A stretch of 64,000 nucleotides of DNA, taken from assembly GCA_000149225.2 (NCBI GenBank), contig CM000691.1, positions 372,001-436,000 on the forward strand. The letters are read 5' to 3'. The notes beneath the pieces are model-generated. The model made no database searches. It saw nothing but the letters and a program-made list of their open reading frames with translations, and was not told where the DNA came from. Position 1 is the first letter of the stretch; each line of letters starts with the position of its first letter. Origin of the DNA: Lachancea kluyveri NRRL Y-12651. Taxonomy: Eukaryota; Ascomycota; Saccharomycetes; Saccharomycetales; Saccharomycetaceae. The position numbers and the translations under genes were made by a program. Shown in pieces: positions 19,898-29,836 of the stretch.

Positions 19898-20617
19898 ATG
19901 AGTAGCAGCATATCACAAAAGTACTGGCACTACGAATCTAAACTGATCGAACTGCTTTCGAAAGTTCCGTTCATAAAGAAATATACATACGACAAGATTA
20001 GTGCTAGGATAACTTTATTCCTACTAATCGTTGGCACAATTGCGTTCATAAATGAGCTTTATATTACAATCGAGATGAGCTTTTTACAAAAGGAGACTTA
20101 TAAGGAGCTGAACAACAGAAGATTGGACGATACGGTTAAGAATCACAGAATGATTCATGATGATGATTTTCATGGCAAAGAATGGCTAGACGAGAAAAGC
20201 GGTATTGTTATTGAAGAATTCGAATCTAGGGACAAATTTTTCGCTAAACCCGTTCACGTCGCTCACTTGTATGTTGAATGTGATGTTATTGATGGCGTCG
20301 ACAACAAAAAGCACTTGGCAAAACCTTTCAAGTTCCACATTGAGTTTTCGCCCGATGAATACGAGAACGAAAGAAGGCCTGAGTTTGGCTGCAAGCTGAT
20401 TGTATTAAGAAAAAAGCTATATCACTTCTTTAAAGAAAGTGATATTTATCACGAACTGGTTGGCAAACGGGACAGAGACTTCCAATTCACCGTGTCAGCC
20501 AATGTCAAAGTCTATAACAGAGTGCATGAGGAGTTGCCTCCCTCTCTTGATGACATCCAGCTATGCTTTTTAAAGCTTGAAACCGGTGATACGGTTAAGT
20601 GTGAGTTCGTCATCTGA
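19898..20617 (+). CDS. ERG29: Erg29, ER protein of sterol methyl oxidation
   Basis: A 239-residue protein (237 in S. cerevisiae YMR134W). A single membrane segment near residues 32-52 (ITLFLLIVGTIAFINELYI) follows a conserved N-terminus, and the rest is a charged soluble domain. Erg29 is an essential endoplasmic reticulum protein needed for the C-4 methyl sterol oxidase step catalysed by Erg25 and is linked to iron homeostasis. Start ATG at 19898 matches the family. Confidence 0.93.
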   Translation: MSSSISQKYWHYESKLIELLSKVPFIKKYTYDKISARITLFLLIVGTIAFINELYITIEMSFLQKETYKELNNRRLDDTVKNHRMIHDDDFHGKEWLDEKSGIVIEEFESRDKFFAKPVHVAHLYVECDVIDGVDNKKHLAKPFKFHIEFSPDEYENERRPEFGCKLIVLRKKLYHFFKESDIYHELVGKRDRDFQFTVSANVKVYNRVHEELPPSLDDIQLCFLKLETGDTVKCEFVI

Positions 20618-20671
20618 ATATTTCAAAAAATATATGTCATAAACACAGCGACTAATATGTAAATAAGTATC

Positions 20672-21859
20672 TTAAATACCACCTTCTACTCTGGGTACAC
20701 CAATGTCGCAGTTGTGCAGTTGATTTTCGCACCATGCCCACAATTTCATTACCTGGATCAACTTGGCTTCGTACCGCAGCCCTGTTGTAGCACCACCCGA
20801 ATAGTCTGCAGTACACTCGGATTCATCTTCCAGTCTAGAATCCTGATCTTTGAGCAGCGCAGTAGTATTGCTCCAGTTTCCTTCGCTCCAAGAATTGAAA
20901 CCTAATGGGCCCGCAGGTGCATCCTGCATTTCTGCCAATCTATCAGTAGCAAAACTAGTTGCGATGTCTTCTTTGGCCCGTGCTCTCAACAAACCATTGT
21001 AGTTAGAGAAGTCTTTTTGAGCAATGTTTTGTCCTATCAAGTCAGGAAACTTGCCGTTATTGTTTTCTGATAGAATCTGTAGATGCATGGATTGCAACAG
21101 TTTCCTGTTGACTAGATCTGCAATTTTAGATCTCAAAGATAGTGAGTATAGGTTTTTTAGGCTTTTAGGCAGCTTTATTTTATCACCTGTACTATTTCTG
21201 GGTGCTTCCATAGGAAATAGTAGCAAAGTCATCACCAATTCCAGCTCTTTCATGTATTCCTTATTCGAGCCCGCCTTCAGAGCCAATTTATCTTGAGAAT
21301 ATTCAATCAATTCTAATATAAATTTATTGGAGTCCTTTCCTGTACTAGCAGTCTGGTGATGTTTCCTGATCATTTCGATAAGGTTTAAAAGCAACAGCTT
21401 AAAATGCAAATCTTCATCGTTTGATTTCTTTTTTGATTTCGCATCAGGCGTCAAATTCTCCAGAACTTCTACACCAAATTGAGAGTTTATTTCCTCCATT
21501 GCCTTTGACACGTCGCCTTTCTTAATTAACTCCCTAATTTGGGCACGTTCTCTGATCTTGTAAATCCTATTAAGTTCTTCTGCATCCTTGTTACTCTTGA
21601 TAAAGCCCAACTCCCTGGCCATCCTAACACTGGAATCTTCATAAGCCATCACAACAAAGTAATTCAACAATAAGATAGGAATAGATGGCTCAACACATGG
21701 CTGAGCATGGGCTGGGGCCCCGTAATACAAAGCCTGGTTATCTCTCGTGCCGATTAAGGATCCATTCAAATCAAAGGGAAGTGACGAGTCTAATACCCGA
21801 TCTTTCCACTCTTGTCTCGTAAAAGTCTTGTGTTCGTATGTGGACTTTATATTTGTCAT
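20672..21859 (-). CDS. GID8: Gid8, GID/CTLH ubiquitin ligase subunit
   Basis: A 395-residue protein from the ATG at 21859 (455 in S. cerevisiae YMR135C); the longer open frame begins only at a GTG. The LisH motif (LLLNYFVVMAYEDSSVRMARELG) is followed by the CTLH segment (IRELIKKGDVSKAMEEIN) and a CRA region (LHFKLLLLNLIEMIR, then KLALKAGSN) ending with MKLWAWCENQL. The protein scaffolds the GID E3 ligase that degrades gluconeogenic enzymes when glucose returns. The S. cerevisiae poly-Gln insert is absent, which explains part of the length difference. Confidence 0.95.
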   Translation of the reverse strand: MTNIKSTYEHKTFTRQEWKDRVLDSSLPFDLNGSLIGTRDNQALYYGAPAHAQPCVEPSIPILLLNYFVVMAYEDSSVRMARELGFIKSNKDAEELNRIYKIRERAQIRELIKKGDVSKAMEEINSQFGVEVLENLTPDAKSKKKSNDEDLHFKLLLLNLIEMIRKHHQTASTGKDSNKFILELIEYSQDKLALKAGSNKEYMKELELVMTLLLFPMEAPRNSTGDKIKLPKSLKNLYSLSLRSKIADLVNRKLLQSMHLQILSENNNGKFPDLIGQNIAQKDFSNYNGLLRARAKEDIATSFATDRLAEMQDAPAGPLGFNSWSEGNWSNTTALLKDQDSRLEDESECTADYSGGATTGLRYEAKLIQVMKLWAWCENQLHNCDIGVPRVEGGI

Positions 21860-22897
21860 GCTTGAGGGATTTCTTATGTTCTTCCTCTGTGTCACGACTG
21901 TTAGACTTTATCGAAGTTTGAGACGGTTTAGAGGACTGAGAGTGATCCCTTAAAGTAGGTCACAAACTACGAGCAGTGGCTACAGCAATTAAATAACGAA
22001 GGCTAGCTGAGGCAGTTGAATGGTTATAATCCCAATTGTATAGCTATTTCTGTCTCATATTTTAGTTCAGGATTTACTTGGGTATAAGTTCTGGTGGTTT
22101 CCTTGTGTTTTTTTAATGTTTACTTTACCATTGACTGACTTGATTTTAAAAGTAAACCTCAAAAACTAATTTTGCAAAGGCAACATTAAAGAGAAACAAA
22201 CAAACAGACAAACATATAAAACCAAAATTGCTAGTCTCTTCTAGCTTTCAGTAGTTCCGACTACAAATCACTAGGTTGCGATATTTATTTCTTCTTAAAA
22301 TGTAAACTTTCTGTTTTCTTAAATCACCAGGTTGCCTCATATGTTTTGTGTCACATCCCTGCGCCAGATACTGGCAATGGCAAAAAAGAGGATCCCCTAA
22401 AAAAAAGTATGGCATCCCTAAAGAAAAAAATCCATCAGTAAATGCTTACAACTTCTTCTACTCCATGTCTACTTTCTAAAATTCAAGAAAATATCCCAAG
22501 AGGAAGAAACTGCTGTTAGAGCATTGCTTTTATATTTAATCATTCACGTTTAACTACGAACAAAGTGATCTCAGAGGTATTAAAAAAAAAAAAAAAAAAA
22601 AACAGTTAAGAAAAGGATTAGAACCCAGTAGCTAATAAGAGTCGTTCATATTTTCTGTCATATTTTTAGCATTATTAAACTGAACGGGCACTGGTCGCTA
22701 TAGATAATCGCTTCTACAATAATTCACTTGAAAGACGAAACATAGCAGCTATTAAGGCAAAAGAGCTCATCAAGAAGCTTATCCGATCTTTATTTGTTTT
22801 TGTCCATTAGAGCAAAAGTTGGGATTTGGTTACTCGTAAGTACAACTCGAGAATTTAGAAGAATAAAATTTGGAAGAAAAGACCAGACACTCTTTTA
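21860..22897. other. Long divergent promoter of GID8 and GAT2
   Basis: 1.04 kb with no credible coding frame. It contains a run of 21 A at 22582-22602, a typical nucleosome-excluding element, about 300 bp before GAT2. The long leader suits a regulated transcription-factor gene. Confidence 0.65.
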
Positions 22898-24643
22898 ATG
22901 CTGTCAGCGAGCATTACTACCACGCCATCAGTTATGTCAGTTTCAACAATTTCTGGACAGGTTCCAGATCCCAATAACCGACAACGATCCATAACTTCTA
23001 TAGGCACAACATCGCCTCATGAAAATCCGTTCAATCCAATCGCTAAATCGCATTTAGTTAATAACCGTATTTTAAGTACACCTGGGCATCTTTCTCAAGG
23101 AAGGAATTCTATGCAGAAAAACACTCCAAGCGTTTCCAATTTGTTGAATGTCACTCCAAGGAACTCCAATGTCAGGGAGAGTACGGACGAATCCTCATAT
23201 TACACAACTTCAACAAACCAAAGTCGAACCGTTTCATCAACCACTGATCGAGACCAAACTATTTCACGTCATTCATCTTCCTGCGCTGAAAATATGCGCT
23301 TGGATTCTCCATCAGCAAGTTTCGCTGACGTTTCTGTTGTGGCCGCGGCGTCGGGCTCACCAAGAAATGACAGTACTTCTACCGGTTCACGATTAAATTT
23401 TAGAGTCCCCGATTACCGGGGTGATATTGCAGTTAGTGAGGTTTCAGCCGGTTATAACTGTAATAATAACCATACGAACACATCCCCTCTGACTGAGCGC
23501 CGTGACTCATTAGACTCTCTACTGAACGCGGCCAGAACAGTGGAGGCTGATCGTTCTTCCGGCATTTATTTCACAACTTCTGGCAGCAAAGATGCGGTAG
23601 TTAAAGGTAATGTGAAGTACCAAACCAAAGTTGCGAGCTTACTTGAACTGAAAAGAGCTGTTTTTGAAGAGATTAAGCATTGGCCACTAACTCAAAACAA
23701 TCAAGATATCACTTCTAGTGAGTATACACCCCTATTAATTGACAATATTGCTTTGCCAAGTTTACAAAGATTGTCCAGAAACATCAAAGAGCTAAGATCA
23801 ATAGTCAAAGACTTACTTTTATGGAAGGAGAAGAGAGAAATTGAACTCTCCAAGAATAAACCTGGTGTCACTCATTCACAGAACCCGGTTTCTCCAAAGC
23901 AGAGACATGTCACACTACCTCCGGTACACAAATTAACTAGTATTCAAAATTCTCGTAATCCTAGCAGCAATGGTTTTAGGTTCCCTGTCTCAGATGGGAC
24001 TAGCAGCGGCTCTCAACATATCCTACCTTCTCCCATAACTACGGGCTCCAACACACTTGGTAGTAAAAACGCTGTTATCTACAACCCACCAAGAGGGACA
24101 TTCAGTATCAATGTAAAGAATCCACAACGATCACACAAAACGTCATTCTCTGACACAGCTGTTCCATTACTTGGAACATCTCCAACCAGCATCGGTTCAA
24201 TTATAACGAGAGCTTCTGTTCCACTGATTAATAAAATTAACAAGCCGAAAAAGCTTTCCAAGAAAAACTCTAGTACACATATCAAAAAAAGAAATTTCTC
24301 TAATGATGATATACCAGTTCTCCTCCAAAAACGAAACTCCAATCCCTTTATGGAATGTTTACATTGCGCTCAAAAAGATACTCCCGAATGGCGTAGAGGT
24401 CCGTATGGGAATCGTACTTTGTGCAATGCATGTGGCCTATTTTACGGTAAGTTGATGAAGAAGTTTGGTTTGAAGGAGGCCAACACGCTAATGCACTATA
24501 GAAGATGTACCTTTCCAGAGGACAGAAGAGTTCCACAAACTGCAGAAGTTCCAGAATCATTCATAAAAGAATTGAAGAATAATGCTGCGTTGAATGAAAC
24601 CTTCAGCGTCTCACATGAGGCTAATAAAAGGATGTGGAGTTAG
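22898..24643 (+). CDS. GAT2: GATA zinc-finger transcription factor Gat2
   Basis: A 581-residue protein (560 in S. cerevisiae YMR136W). The long Ser/Asn/Thr-rich N-terminus is disordered; the segment LLELKRAVFEEIKHWPL (about residues 246-262) and the helix after it are conserved. A single fungal GATA finger lies near residues 486-512: C-x2-C, then 18 residues, then CNAC (CLHC...LCNACG), followed by a basic tail. Gat2/Ash1-like GATA factors repress or activate starvation and filamentation genes; the target set is not clear even in S. cerevisiae. Synteny with GID8 and PSO2 agrees. Confidence 0.93.
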   Translation: MLSASITTTPSVMSVSTISGQVPDPNNRQRSITSIGTTSPHENPFNPIAKSHLVNNRILSTPGHLSQGRNSMQKNTPSVSNLLNVTPRNSNVRESTDESSYYTTSTNQSRTVSSTTDRDQTISRHSSSCAENMRLDSPSASFADVSVVAAASGSPRNDSTSTGSRLNFRVPDYRGDIAVSEVSAGYNCNNNHTNTSPLTERRDSLDSLLNAARTVEADRSSGIYFTTSGSKDAVVKGNVKYQTKVASLLELKRAVFEEIKHWPLTQNNQDITSSEYTPLLIDNIALPSLQRLSRNIKELRSIVKDLLLWKEKREIELSKNKPGVTHSQNPVSPKQRHVTLPPVHKLTSIQNSRNPSSNGFRFPVSDGTSSGSQHILPSPITTGSNTLGSKNAVIYNPPRGTFSINVKNPQRSHKTSFSDTAVPLLGTSPTSIGSIITRASVPLINKINKPKKLSKKNSSTHIKKRNFSNDDIPVLLQKRNSNPFMECLHCAQKDTPEWRRGPYGNRTLCNACGLFYGKLMKKFGLKEANTLMHYRRCTFPEDRRVPQTAEVPESFIKELKNNAALNETFSVSHEANKRMWS

Positions 24644-24853
24644 CTTGTTCAAGCTTTTTTGTCTCTCTCTCTTTTTGGAAGCAGAGTATACCTACTTTGA
24701 ATTCATCGTTGGCCATTATCGACTTCCTGGCTTTAATTTCCCCTTTTCTTTTAAAGATTGAATCACTTTGTTCTTTATTTGTCTTTATTTGTCTTTTTTG
24801 TTCCTTTCTTTGTTTTGATAAAAAAACTGAATAAACAAATATAATTATTAATT

Positions 24854-24910
<57 letters not shown>

Positions 24911-24991
24911 TCATTCTTGAAGATATATAAACATCTATCTCTCCCTTAAAAGATCAGTTTTCCCACCTTGATAAACAAACCGCATATCTCT
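24644..24991. other. Convergent GAT2-PSO2 interval
   Basis: 350 bp of pyrimidine-rich 3' flank plus the (GT)n tract at 24856-24908. There is no gene; the minus-strand open frame here is merely the CA repeat read as His-Thr. Confidence 0.8.
24856..24908 (+). repeat. (GT)26 microsatellite
   Basis: 53 bp of uninterrupted alternating GT between the 3' ends of GAT2 and PSO2. Likely length-polymorphic among strains and able to adopt Z-DNA. Confidence 0.97.
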
Positions 24992-26611
24992 TTACGATTG
25001 TACCATTTTCTGCTGCAATTTTTTCCAGGATTTAAACCATTGCTCCATATCCTTAACTTTGTCGTCTTTATGTAAATTTACCGTGGGAATCATATCCCCC
25101 CAACTGATACTAGTGCCAAACTTAGCCAGGTCTTTGAAACTGCTGTGTTCTGAATAAGGGACTTTGAAAACCTGGTACTTGCTATCAGGATTATACTGTC
25201 TTAAAACAGACTCTCGTTGCATAACATCGATATCACAGTCTCTTAACAAGGTGTCGCATAGATTGATTTTCTCCTCAAGAGAGTGGTACCCAAGCCAGTC
25301 GCTTCTACCTTGACTGCTAGCATACTTTGCTCTCGAGTTAAATGACCACCCTGTTGGAGAAAAGCCAATGAACTCTCGATATATGTGGCTTACAGGTTTA
25401 AAGTAATTTTCGATGGACTGCGGGGAAGACAAAGTTGACAAACTGGCCAAGTGAACGCAGGATTGTGTTATGTCATGCGTTATTATATCAGGTGGAAAAC
25501 ATTCGGTCAAGTAATTCTTAATTATTTGATGTTTTCTTGTTTCTTTGGGAATGAATATTTTGGATTTCAGCTTCATAGCGATGGCTATGGCCAGCTTCTC
25601 CTTACCAATACTGTAAGTGCCTATGACAAAGAGGTACTTATACAGACACCTCGAAGCATTGTATGACTTCCTCAAAAAATTGAAAATGGAGGGCTGTTTG
25701 TTGTTAAAAAGTTTGTTAGTGCCTTGCGTATACAAATCGTATGCAAACTGTGCAGTTACTTGGAGAACTGACTCCTGAAGTGGAAAGTTGTATCCCGGAA
25801 ACAGGTACGTGGTATCGAGGTATATTTGATCAATGATGTGTGGTCTAGTTTCTTGATTTATCTGTTCTATTAAATTATCGTTGCTCCTGAAATCACCAGT
25901 GTGTAGAATGCGTTTAACAATCCGATCATTATCAAACTCTTGAAACAAGAAAACGACTGCTCCCGGGCAATGATTGGCGTTGTAACATATAACTTGCACG
26001 GTAGGATGGATCCACACTGGTGTATCCATGGGCAAAACGACTATGCGATCTTGGCCTAGTTTAAACTTTTGTATCAACAAGTTCGCTGTGATCTCGGAAC
26101 AATATACCTTGCCTTGGCACCAGGACTTCTTAAGACCAATGTAATGGTCCGAGTGGAAATGTGAGAGAAAATACTGAGAAATTGTACTATCATCAGCAAA
26201 GTTAAAGCCATCTACCACTATAGTAATATTTCCGAAAAAAAGCTTTTTGAAAGGTGGCAAAGTTGACCTAGGCCTCGGAGTGCGTTTACGTGGAGGCTCT
26301 GGTGGATCGGATTCTATGCAATCTGTTAAAGATATTACTTTTCTCTTCAGATTGTTTACTGGCTTTTCATTAATCAGCGGTTGAGCCGAACATGTGTCAC
26401 AATGTGTTTCTCTTTCATGAAGTTGTAGCAGAGATATGTTTAGGTTACAGAATGGACAAATAATTTGCTCTTGGATCTCAATATCATCGCCATCGTCATC
26501 TGAATCCAACAGGACAACCACCGGTGCGTTTTTTGGTAATAGATTTGTAGTTGTAGGGATGTCAAACTCAAACAGCCTACGTTGCCTTTTCAAGGTTTCC
26601 TTCTTGTCCAT
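24992..26611 (-). CDS. PSO2: Pso2/Snm1 interstrand-crosslink repair nuclease
   Basis: A 539-residue protein (661 in S. cerevisiae YMR137C). An N-terminal zinc-finger motif, CPFCNLNISLLQLHERETHCDTC, spans about residues 52-74. The metallo-beta-lactamase domain has the HxHxDH motif (LSHFHSDHYIGLKK), ANHCPGAV and HTGDFRSN, and the beta-CASP domain ends with PYSEHSS. It is a 5' exonuclease acting after crosslink incision. The shorter length reflects a reduced disordered N-terminus. The divergent start is 146 bp from CIN4. Confidence 0.95.
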   Translation of the reverse strand: MDKKETLKRQRRLFEFDIPTTTNLLPKNAPVVVLLDSDDDGDDIEIQEQIICPFCNLNISLLQLHERETHCDTCSAQPLINEKPVNNLKRKVISLTDCIESDPPEPPRKRTPRPRSTLPPFKKLFFGNITIVVDGFNFADDSTISQYFLSHFHSDHYIGLKKSWCQGKVYCSEITANLLIQKFKLGQDRIVVLPMDTPVWIHPTVQVICYNANHCPGAVVFLFQEFDNDRIVKRILHTGDFRSNDNLIEQINQETRPHIIDQIYLDTTYLFPGYNFPLQESVLQVTAQFAYDLYTQGTNKLFNNKQPSIFNFLRKSYNASRCLYKYLFVIGTYSIGKEKLAIAIAMKLKSKIFIPKETRKHQIIKNYLTECFPPDIITHDITQSCVHLASLSTLSSPQSIENYFKPVSHIYREFIGFSPTGWSFNSRAKYASSQGRSDWLGYHSLEEKINLCDTLLRDCDIDVMQRESVLRQYNPDSKYQVFKVPYSEHSSFKDLAKFGTSISWGDMIPTVNLHKDDKVKDMEQWFKSWKKLQQKMVQS

Positions 26612-26757
26612 CGTTGGATCCTAAATGTTGTACGTGGGTGCCGGTCCTATTGCTTTGCTGAATAATTTCTACAAGGCGCATGGAATGCACCAGCTCTTCT
26701 TCCTCTTTCAATGCGATTGTGAAGAAAAAGCAAGTAAAGCAAGTAAAGCAGCAGAAT

Positions 26758-27306
26758 ATGGGGCTATTAACAGTCATCAAAAAGCAAAAGATGAAGGATA
26801 AAGAGTTACGTAGCCTTGTATTAGGATTGGACAACTCGGGAAAGAGTACCGTGGTAGATTGGTTGTTAGAGCGTGGCGAGAAGCGTTCACGGATCACACC
26901 GACAGTCGGGTTTAGGATTCACACGATAGAGTATGCTGGCCATAACGTGCAGCTGTGGGACATCGGTGGACAGCGTACACTGCGTCCTTTTTGGGACAAC
27001 TACTTTGACAAGACCGACGTACTGCTTTGGGTGATAGATGTTACTGCGAGATCGCGGTTTTCCGAATCGTTTGCCGAATTGGAAAAGCTATTGCAAGATA
27101 GAGATAGATTGGGATACCGATGCAAAATGATAGTACTTTTGAACAAGATGGATCTTATCGATGAAGATGAAAGTGTTACCGACGACGTAAGACGCGCGGT
27201 GATTGAACGTTTTTCTTTGGTCAACACACCTGTTGCTGTTGTGCCGTGCAGTGGATTGACAGGATTTGGCCTAGGCAAGCTATTAGAAGTAGTAGTTTCG
27301 CAGTAG
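26758..27306 (+). CDS. CIN4: Cin4, Arl2-type small GTPase
   Basis: 182 residues from the ATG at 26758 (191 in S. cerevisiae YMR138W). This start gives MGLLTVIKKQK, the conserved Arl2 N-terminus with Gly2; an upstream in-frame ATG at 26680 would bury that Gly and is rejected. G-motifs: P-loop GLDNSGKST, switch I TPTVGF, WDIGGQ, NKMD and a CSG in place of SAK. Cin4 works with Cin1, Cin2 and Pac2 in beta-tubulin folding. Confidence 0.95.
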   Translation: MGLLTVIKKQKMKDKELRSLVLGLDNSGKSTVVDWLLERGEKRSRITPTVGFRIHTIEYAGHNVQLWDIGGQRTLRPFWDNYFDKTDVLLWVIDVTARSRFSESFAELEKLLQDRDRLGYRCKMIVLLNKMDLIDEDESVTDDVRRAVIERFSLVNTPVAVVPCSGLTGFGLGKLLEVVVSQ

Positions 27307-27918
27307 CATACGGGAATAGGAGAGATATGGGACCATCTTTCACTTTCTTGCAGACCAGCAAATGGCAGCCTTGTAAACGCTCCAGAAGCCAACTTGTAAC
27401 TGTTTGTTACAACAGGAATTCCAATCAATGGCTTGCCATCGCACGCAGTGCAGAAAAACTTGACACTATATCCAGCCTTCGAACCCTTTACAGAAGATGG
27501 CGTCAATAGCACGTACGACAACACTCTACATAGGCCACAAGATATTCGCAAAGGTGTCGGATTTCCAGGTTTTCACCAGAAAGTCCACACCACGTGACGA
27601 GAAAAAAAAAATACAAGTATGATTCATTTCATCCGCATATCGTCAGCGACGGGGAAGAGTAGTCGTCCGGAAAGGCCCGTGCACCGCAGGCAGGGCAGGC
27701 TACATGGCCGTAGCCCCCGGGGGACGTCGTGCTATAGGAGTAACCCAGGGCGCTTTTCCTCCATTGCCACGAAGCGAGCAATAATGGGTATATAAACCGG
27801 ATAGAAACGTTTAAGAGGTTAAATAGAGAAAAGAAGCCCGCTGTAACTAGGATTGCAACATTGAATACAAGGGGCATATAATCCAAACAGAAGGAGGTAT
27901 CACAAAAACACAAAAATC
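27307..27918. promoter_or_regulatory. MDH3 upstream region with E-box and GC-rich patch
   Basis: 610 bp carrying a CACGTG at 27592-27597 (Cbf1 or Pho4-type site), an A run, and a GC-rich block at about 27640-27780 that includes the palindrome CCCCCGGGGG at 27714-27723. TATATAAACC at about 27789 suits a TATA element for MDH3. Confidence 0.55.
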
Positions 27919-28929
27919 ATGGTTAAAGTTACTGTTTTAGGTGCAGCAGGTGGGATCGGACAACCGCTCTCTTTGCTGCTAAAGCTCTCTCCCTACATTT
28001 CAACTTTGGCACTTTACGATATCCGTCTGGCTCCAGGCGTTGCGCAGGACCTGTCTCACATCAACACTAACTGTAGTTGTAAAGGCTACAAGAAGGAAGA
28101 GGCACGGGAAGCCTTACAAGGTGCTCATGTGGTGATCATTCCAGCTGGTGTGCCACGCAAACCTGGTATGACCAGAGATGACCTTTTCAAAATCAACGCG
28201 GGGATCGTGAAACAATTGATCTCTCAAGTCGGCCAGTACGCTCCTGAGGCAAGAATCTTGATCATTTCAAACCCGGTGAACAGCACCGTCCCCATCGCCG
28301 TGGAGACCTTGAAGCAGCTTGGGAAGTTCCAGGCTGGCAAGGTGATGGGCGTGACGACTTTGGACCTTGTTCGTGCGGAAACCTTTTTAGCAGAGGTGTT
28401 GGGCAGCTCCCACTACTCCAAAGAGAAGATGAAGGGCAAAGTGACCGTTGTCGGCGGCCACTCGGGCAACACCATCGTCCCATTGGTCCGGGACAAGAAG
28501 TACTTGCGCCATCTGAGAGACAAACATGCATGGGAACGATACGTGAAGCGTGTGCAGTTTGGCGGTGACGAAGTAGTGAAGGCCAAGGATGGAGCCGGTA
28601 GCGCCACGTTGTCCATGGCGCTTGCCGGGTACGCATTTGCTGAGAAGGTGCTAAAAAGCTTGCATCTGGAGACCACGGAGACTGCGCCAAGCTTCGTCTA
28701 CTTACCCGGAATCACCGGAGGTAAGGAGGTGCAAAAAAAGCTTGGCACAGACGTGGAGTACTTTGCAGTTCCCGTTGTGTTTTACAGGGGCAATGTGGTG
28801 GGTATAGACTCCCGTTGTCTGGACGAGATGGACCCCGAAGAGCGCGGACTTGTCGACACCTGTTTGAAAGAGTTGTCTACCAACATCGATAAGGGTAAGC
28901 AGTTTGTAATTGGTGGTTCCAAGTTGTAG
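27919..28929 (+). CDS. MDH3: Peroxisomal malate dehydrogenase Mdh3
   Basis: A 336-residue NAD-dependent malate dehydrogenase. N-terminal [15 protein letters not shown] is the NAD-binding loop; no mitochondrial leader precedes it. Substrate and catalytic residues lie in [32 protein letters not shown] and [11 protein letters not shown] (catalytic His). The last three residues, SKL, are a peroxisomal targeting signal type 1. Mdh3 reoxidises NADH produced by beta-oxidation. S. cerevisiae keeps it as YDL078C (343 residues), next to MRK1, as here. Codon use is more GC-rich than in neighbouring genes, with many GGC, CTG and GTG codons. Confidence 0.97.
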   Translation: MVKVTVLGAAGGIGQPLSLLLKLSPYISTLALYDIRLAPGVAQDLSHINTNCSCKGYKKEEAREALQGAHVVIIPAGVPRKPGMTRDDLFKINAGIVKQLISQVGQYAPEARILIISNPVNSTVPIAVETLKQLGKFQAGKVMGVTTLDLVRAETFLAEVLGSSHYSKEKMKGKVTVVGGHSGNTIVPLVRDKKYLRHLRDKHAWERYVKRVQFGGDEVVKAKDGAGSATLSMALAGYAFAEKVLKSLHLETTETAPSFVYLPGITGGKEVQKKLGTDVEYFAVPVVFYRGNVVGIDSRCLDEMDPEERGLVDTCLKELSTNIDKGKQFVIGGSKL

Positions 28930-29268
28930 CGATAGTAGCGAGCCATAGCTGTAATAGCGATGCCCGCATAGGACCTTACATAATATATGTGCTGTGCCAC
29001 AGAACACCGCAGAGCAATGCAGAGCAATGCAGTGCAAAGAAACGTAACAAAAAAAAAAAATGCAAACATACCTATTCGCCTATTTCTTCTCCGACGTCAT
29101 ACGATGTTGCTTTGGCTATCTCGGGCACATACCGCCCGGTGGTCCCCGCATTGCTGCGTCTCCGAAATGTTAGAACAAACCCTGCCTTTCCTTTTGATGC
29201 TCACACATATATACTTGGACACATTTACACATAGACAGACGCGCATATATTTGTACATACTCGTGCTT

Positions 29269-29301
<33 letters not shown>

Positions 29302-29382
29302 AGTACTCGTCGCGTGCCCGTAAACGATCTCTACTATTCGTTGATGCGTGAACCCGTCCACATCGTACCACGCCAATCCATC
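28930..29382. other. MDH3-kinase interval
   Basis: 450 bp, presumably promoter and leader of the long kinase transcript. A CA tract at 29270-29287 runs into an AT tract at 29288-29301. The frame of kinase exon 1 stays open upstream, but that part is repeat-derived (Thr-His and Ile-Tyr runs). Confidence 0.6.
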
Positions 29383-29793
29383 ATGACTACTAACATCCTG
29401 CGAAAGATCAGTAATAAATTTTCACCTTACCGCAACCCTGAAGGAATCAGTTTGGGTCGCAAATCGGAGCCTGCCACCATGGCCATCCCTCCCGCAGCAG
29501 ACTCCTTATGTGACGCCCTCGAACATGGTTTCAAGCTGGACTTGGAACACGTCGAGAGCGTCAAACCTCATCACAATCGCAAACAGAAGCAACAACAGCA
29601 ACAGGGTAAAAAAAACGCTACCCGCAAATCCAGCTCTAGGCTCACCCCTGAGCGTCTGGAACGGGTCATGCGTACCGAGGGTGCCACGGCATCCTCGACA
29701 ACCACCGGTATGTGTCAATTCTACTTATAGCTCTATACGGCAGAGCAAATCCCGGACAAACGGAGACCCCCCACGGCCTAGGCCCTTGTGCTA

Positions 29794-29836
<43 letters not shown>

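Noticed and set aside
24621-24914. 97-codon frame rich in His-Thr
   Set aside because: Product of reading the GT/CA microsatellite.
26680-26757. Upstream ATG extension of CIN4
   Set aside because: It would place 26 residues before the conserved Gly2 and consists of a Ser run and Lys/Gln repeats.
27000-27551. 183-codon minus-strand frame over the CIN4 3' end
   Set aside because: Overlaps CIN4 antisense and lacks motifs or a plausible promoter.
28262-28690. 142-codon minus-strand open frame
   Set aside because: Entirely antisense to the MDH3 kernel; composition follows the sense codons.
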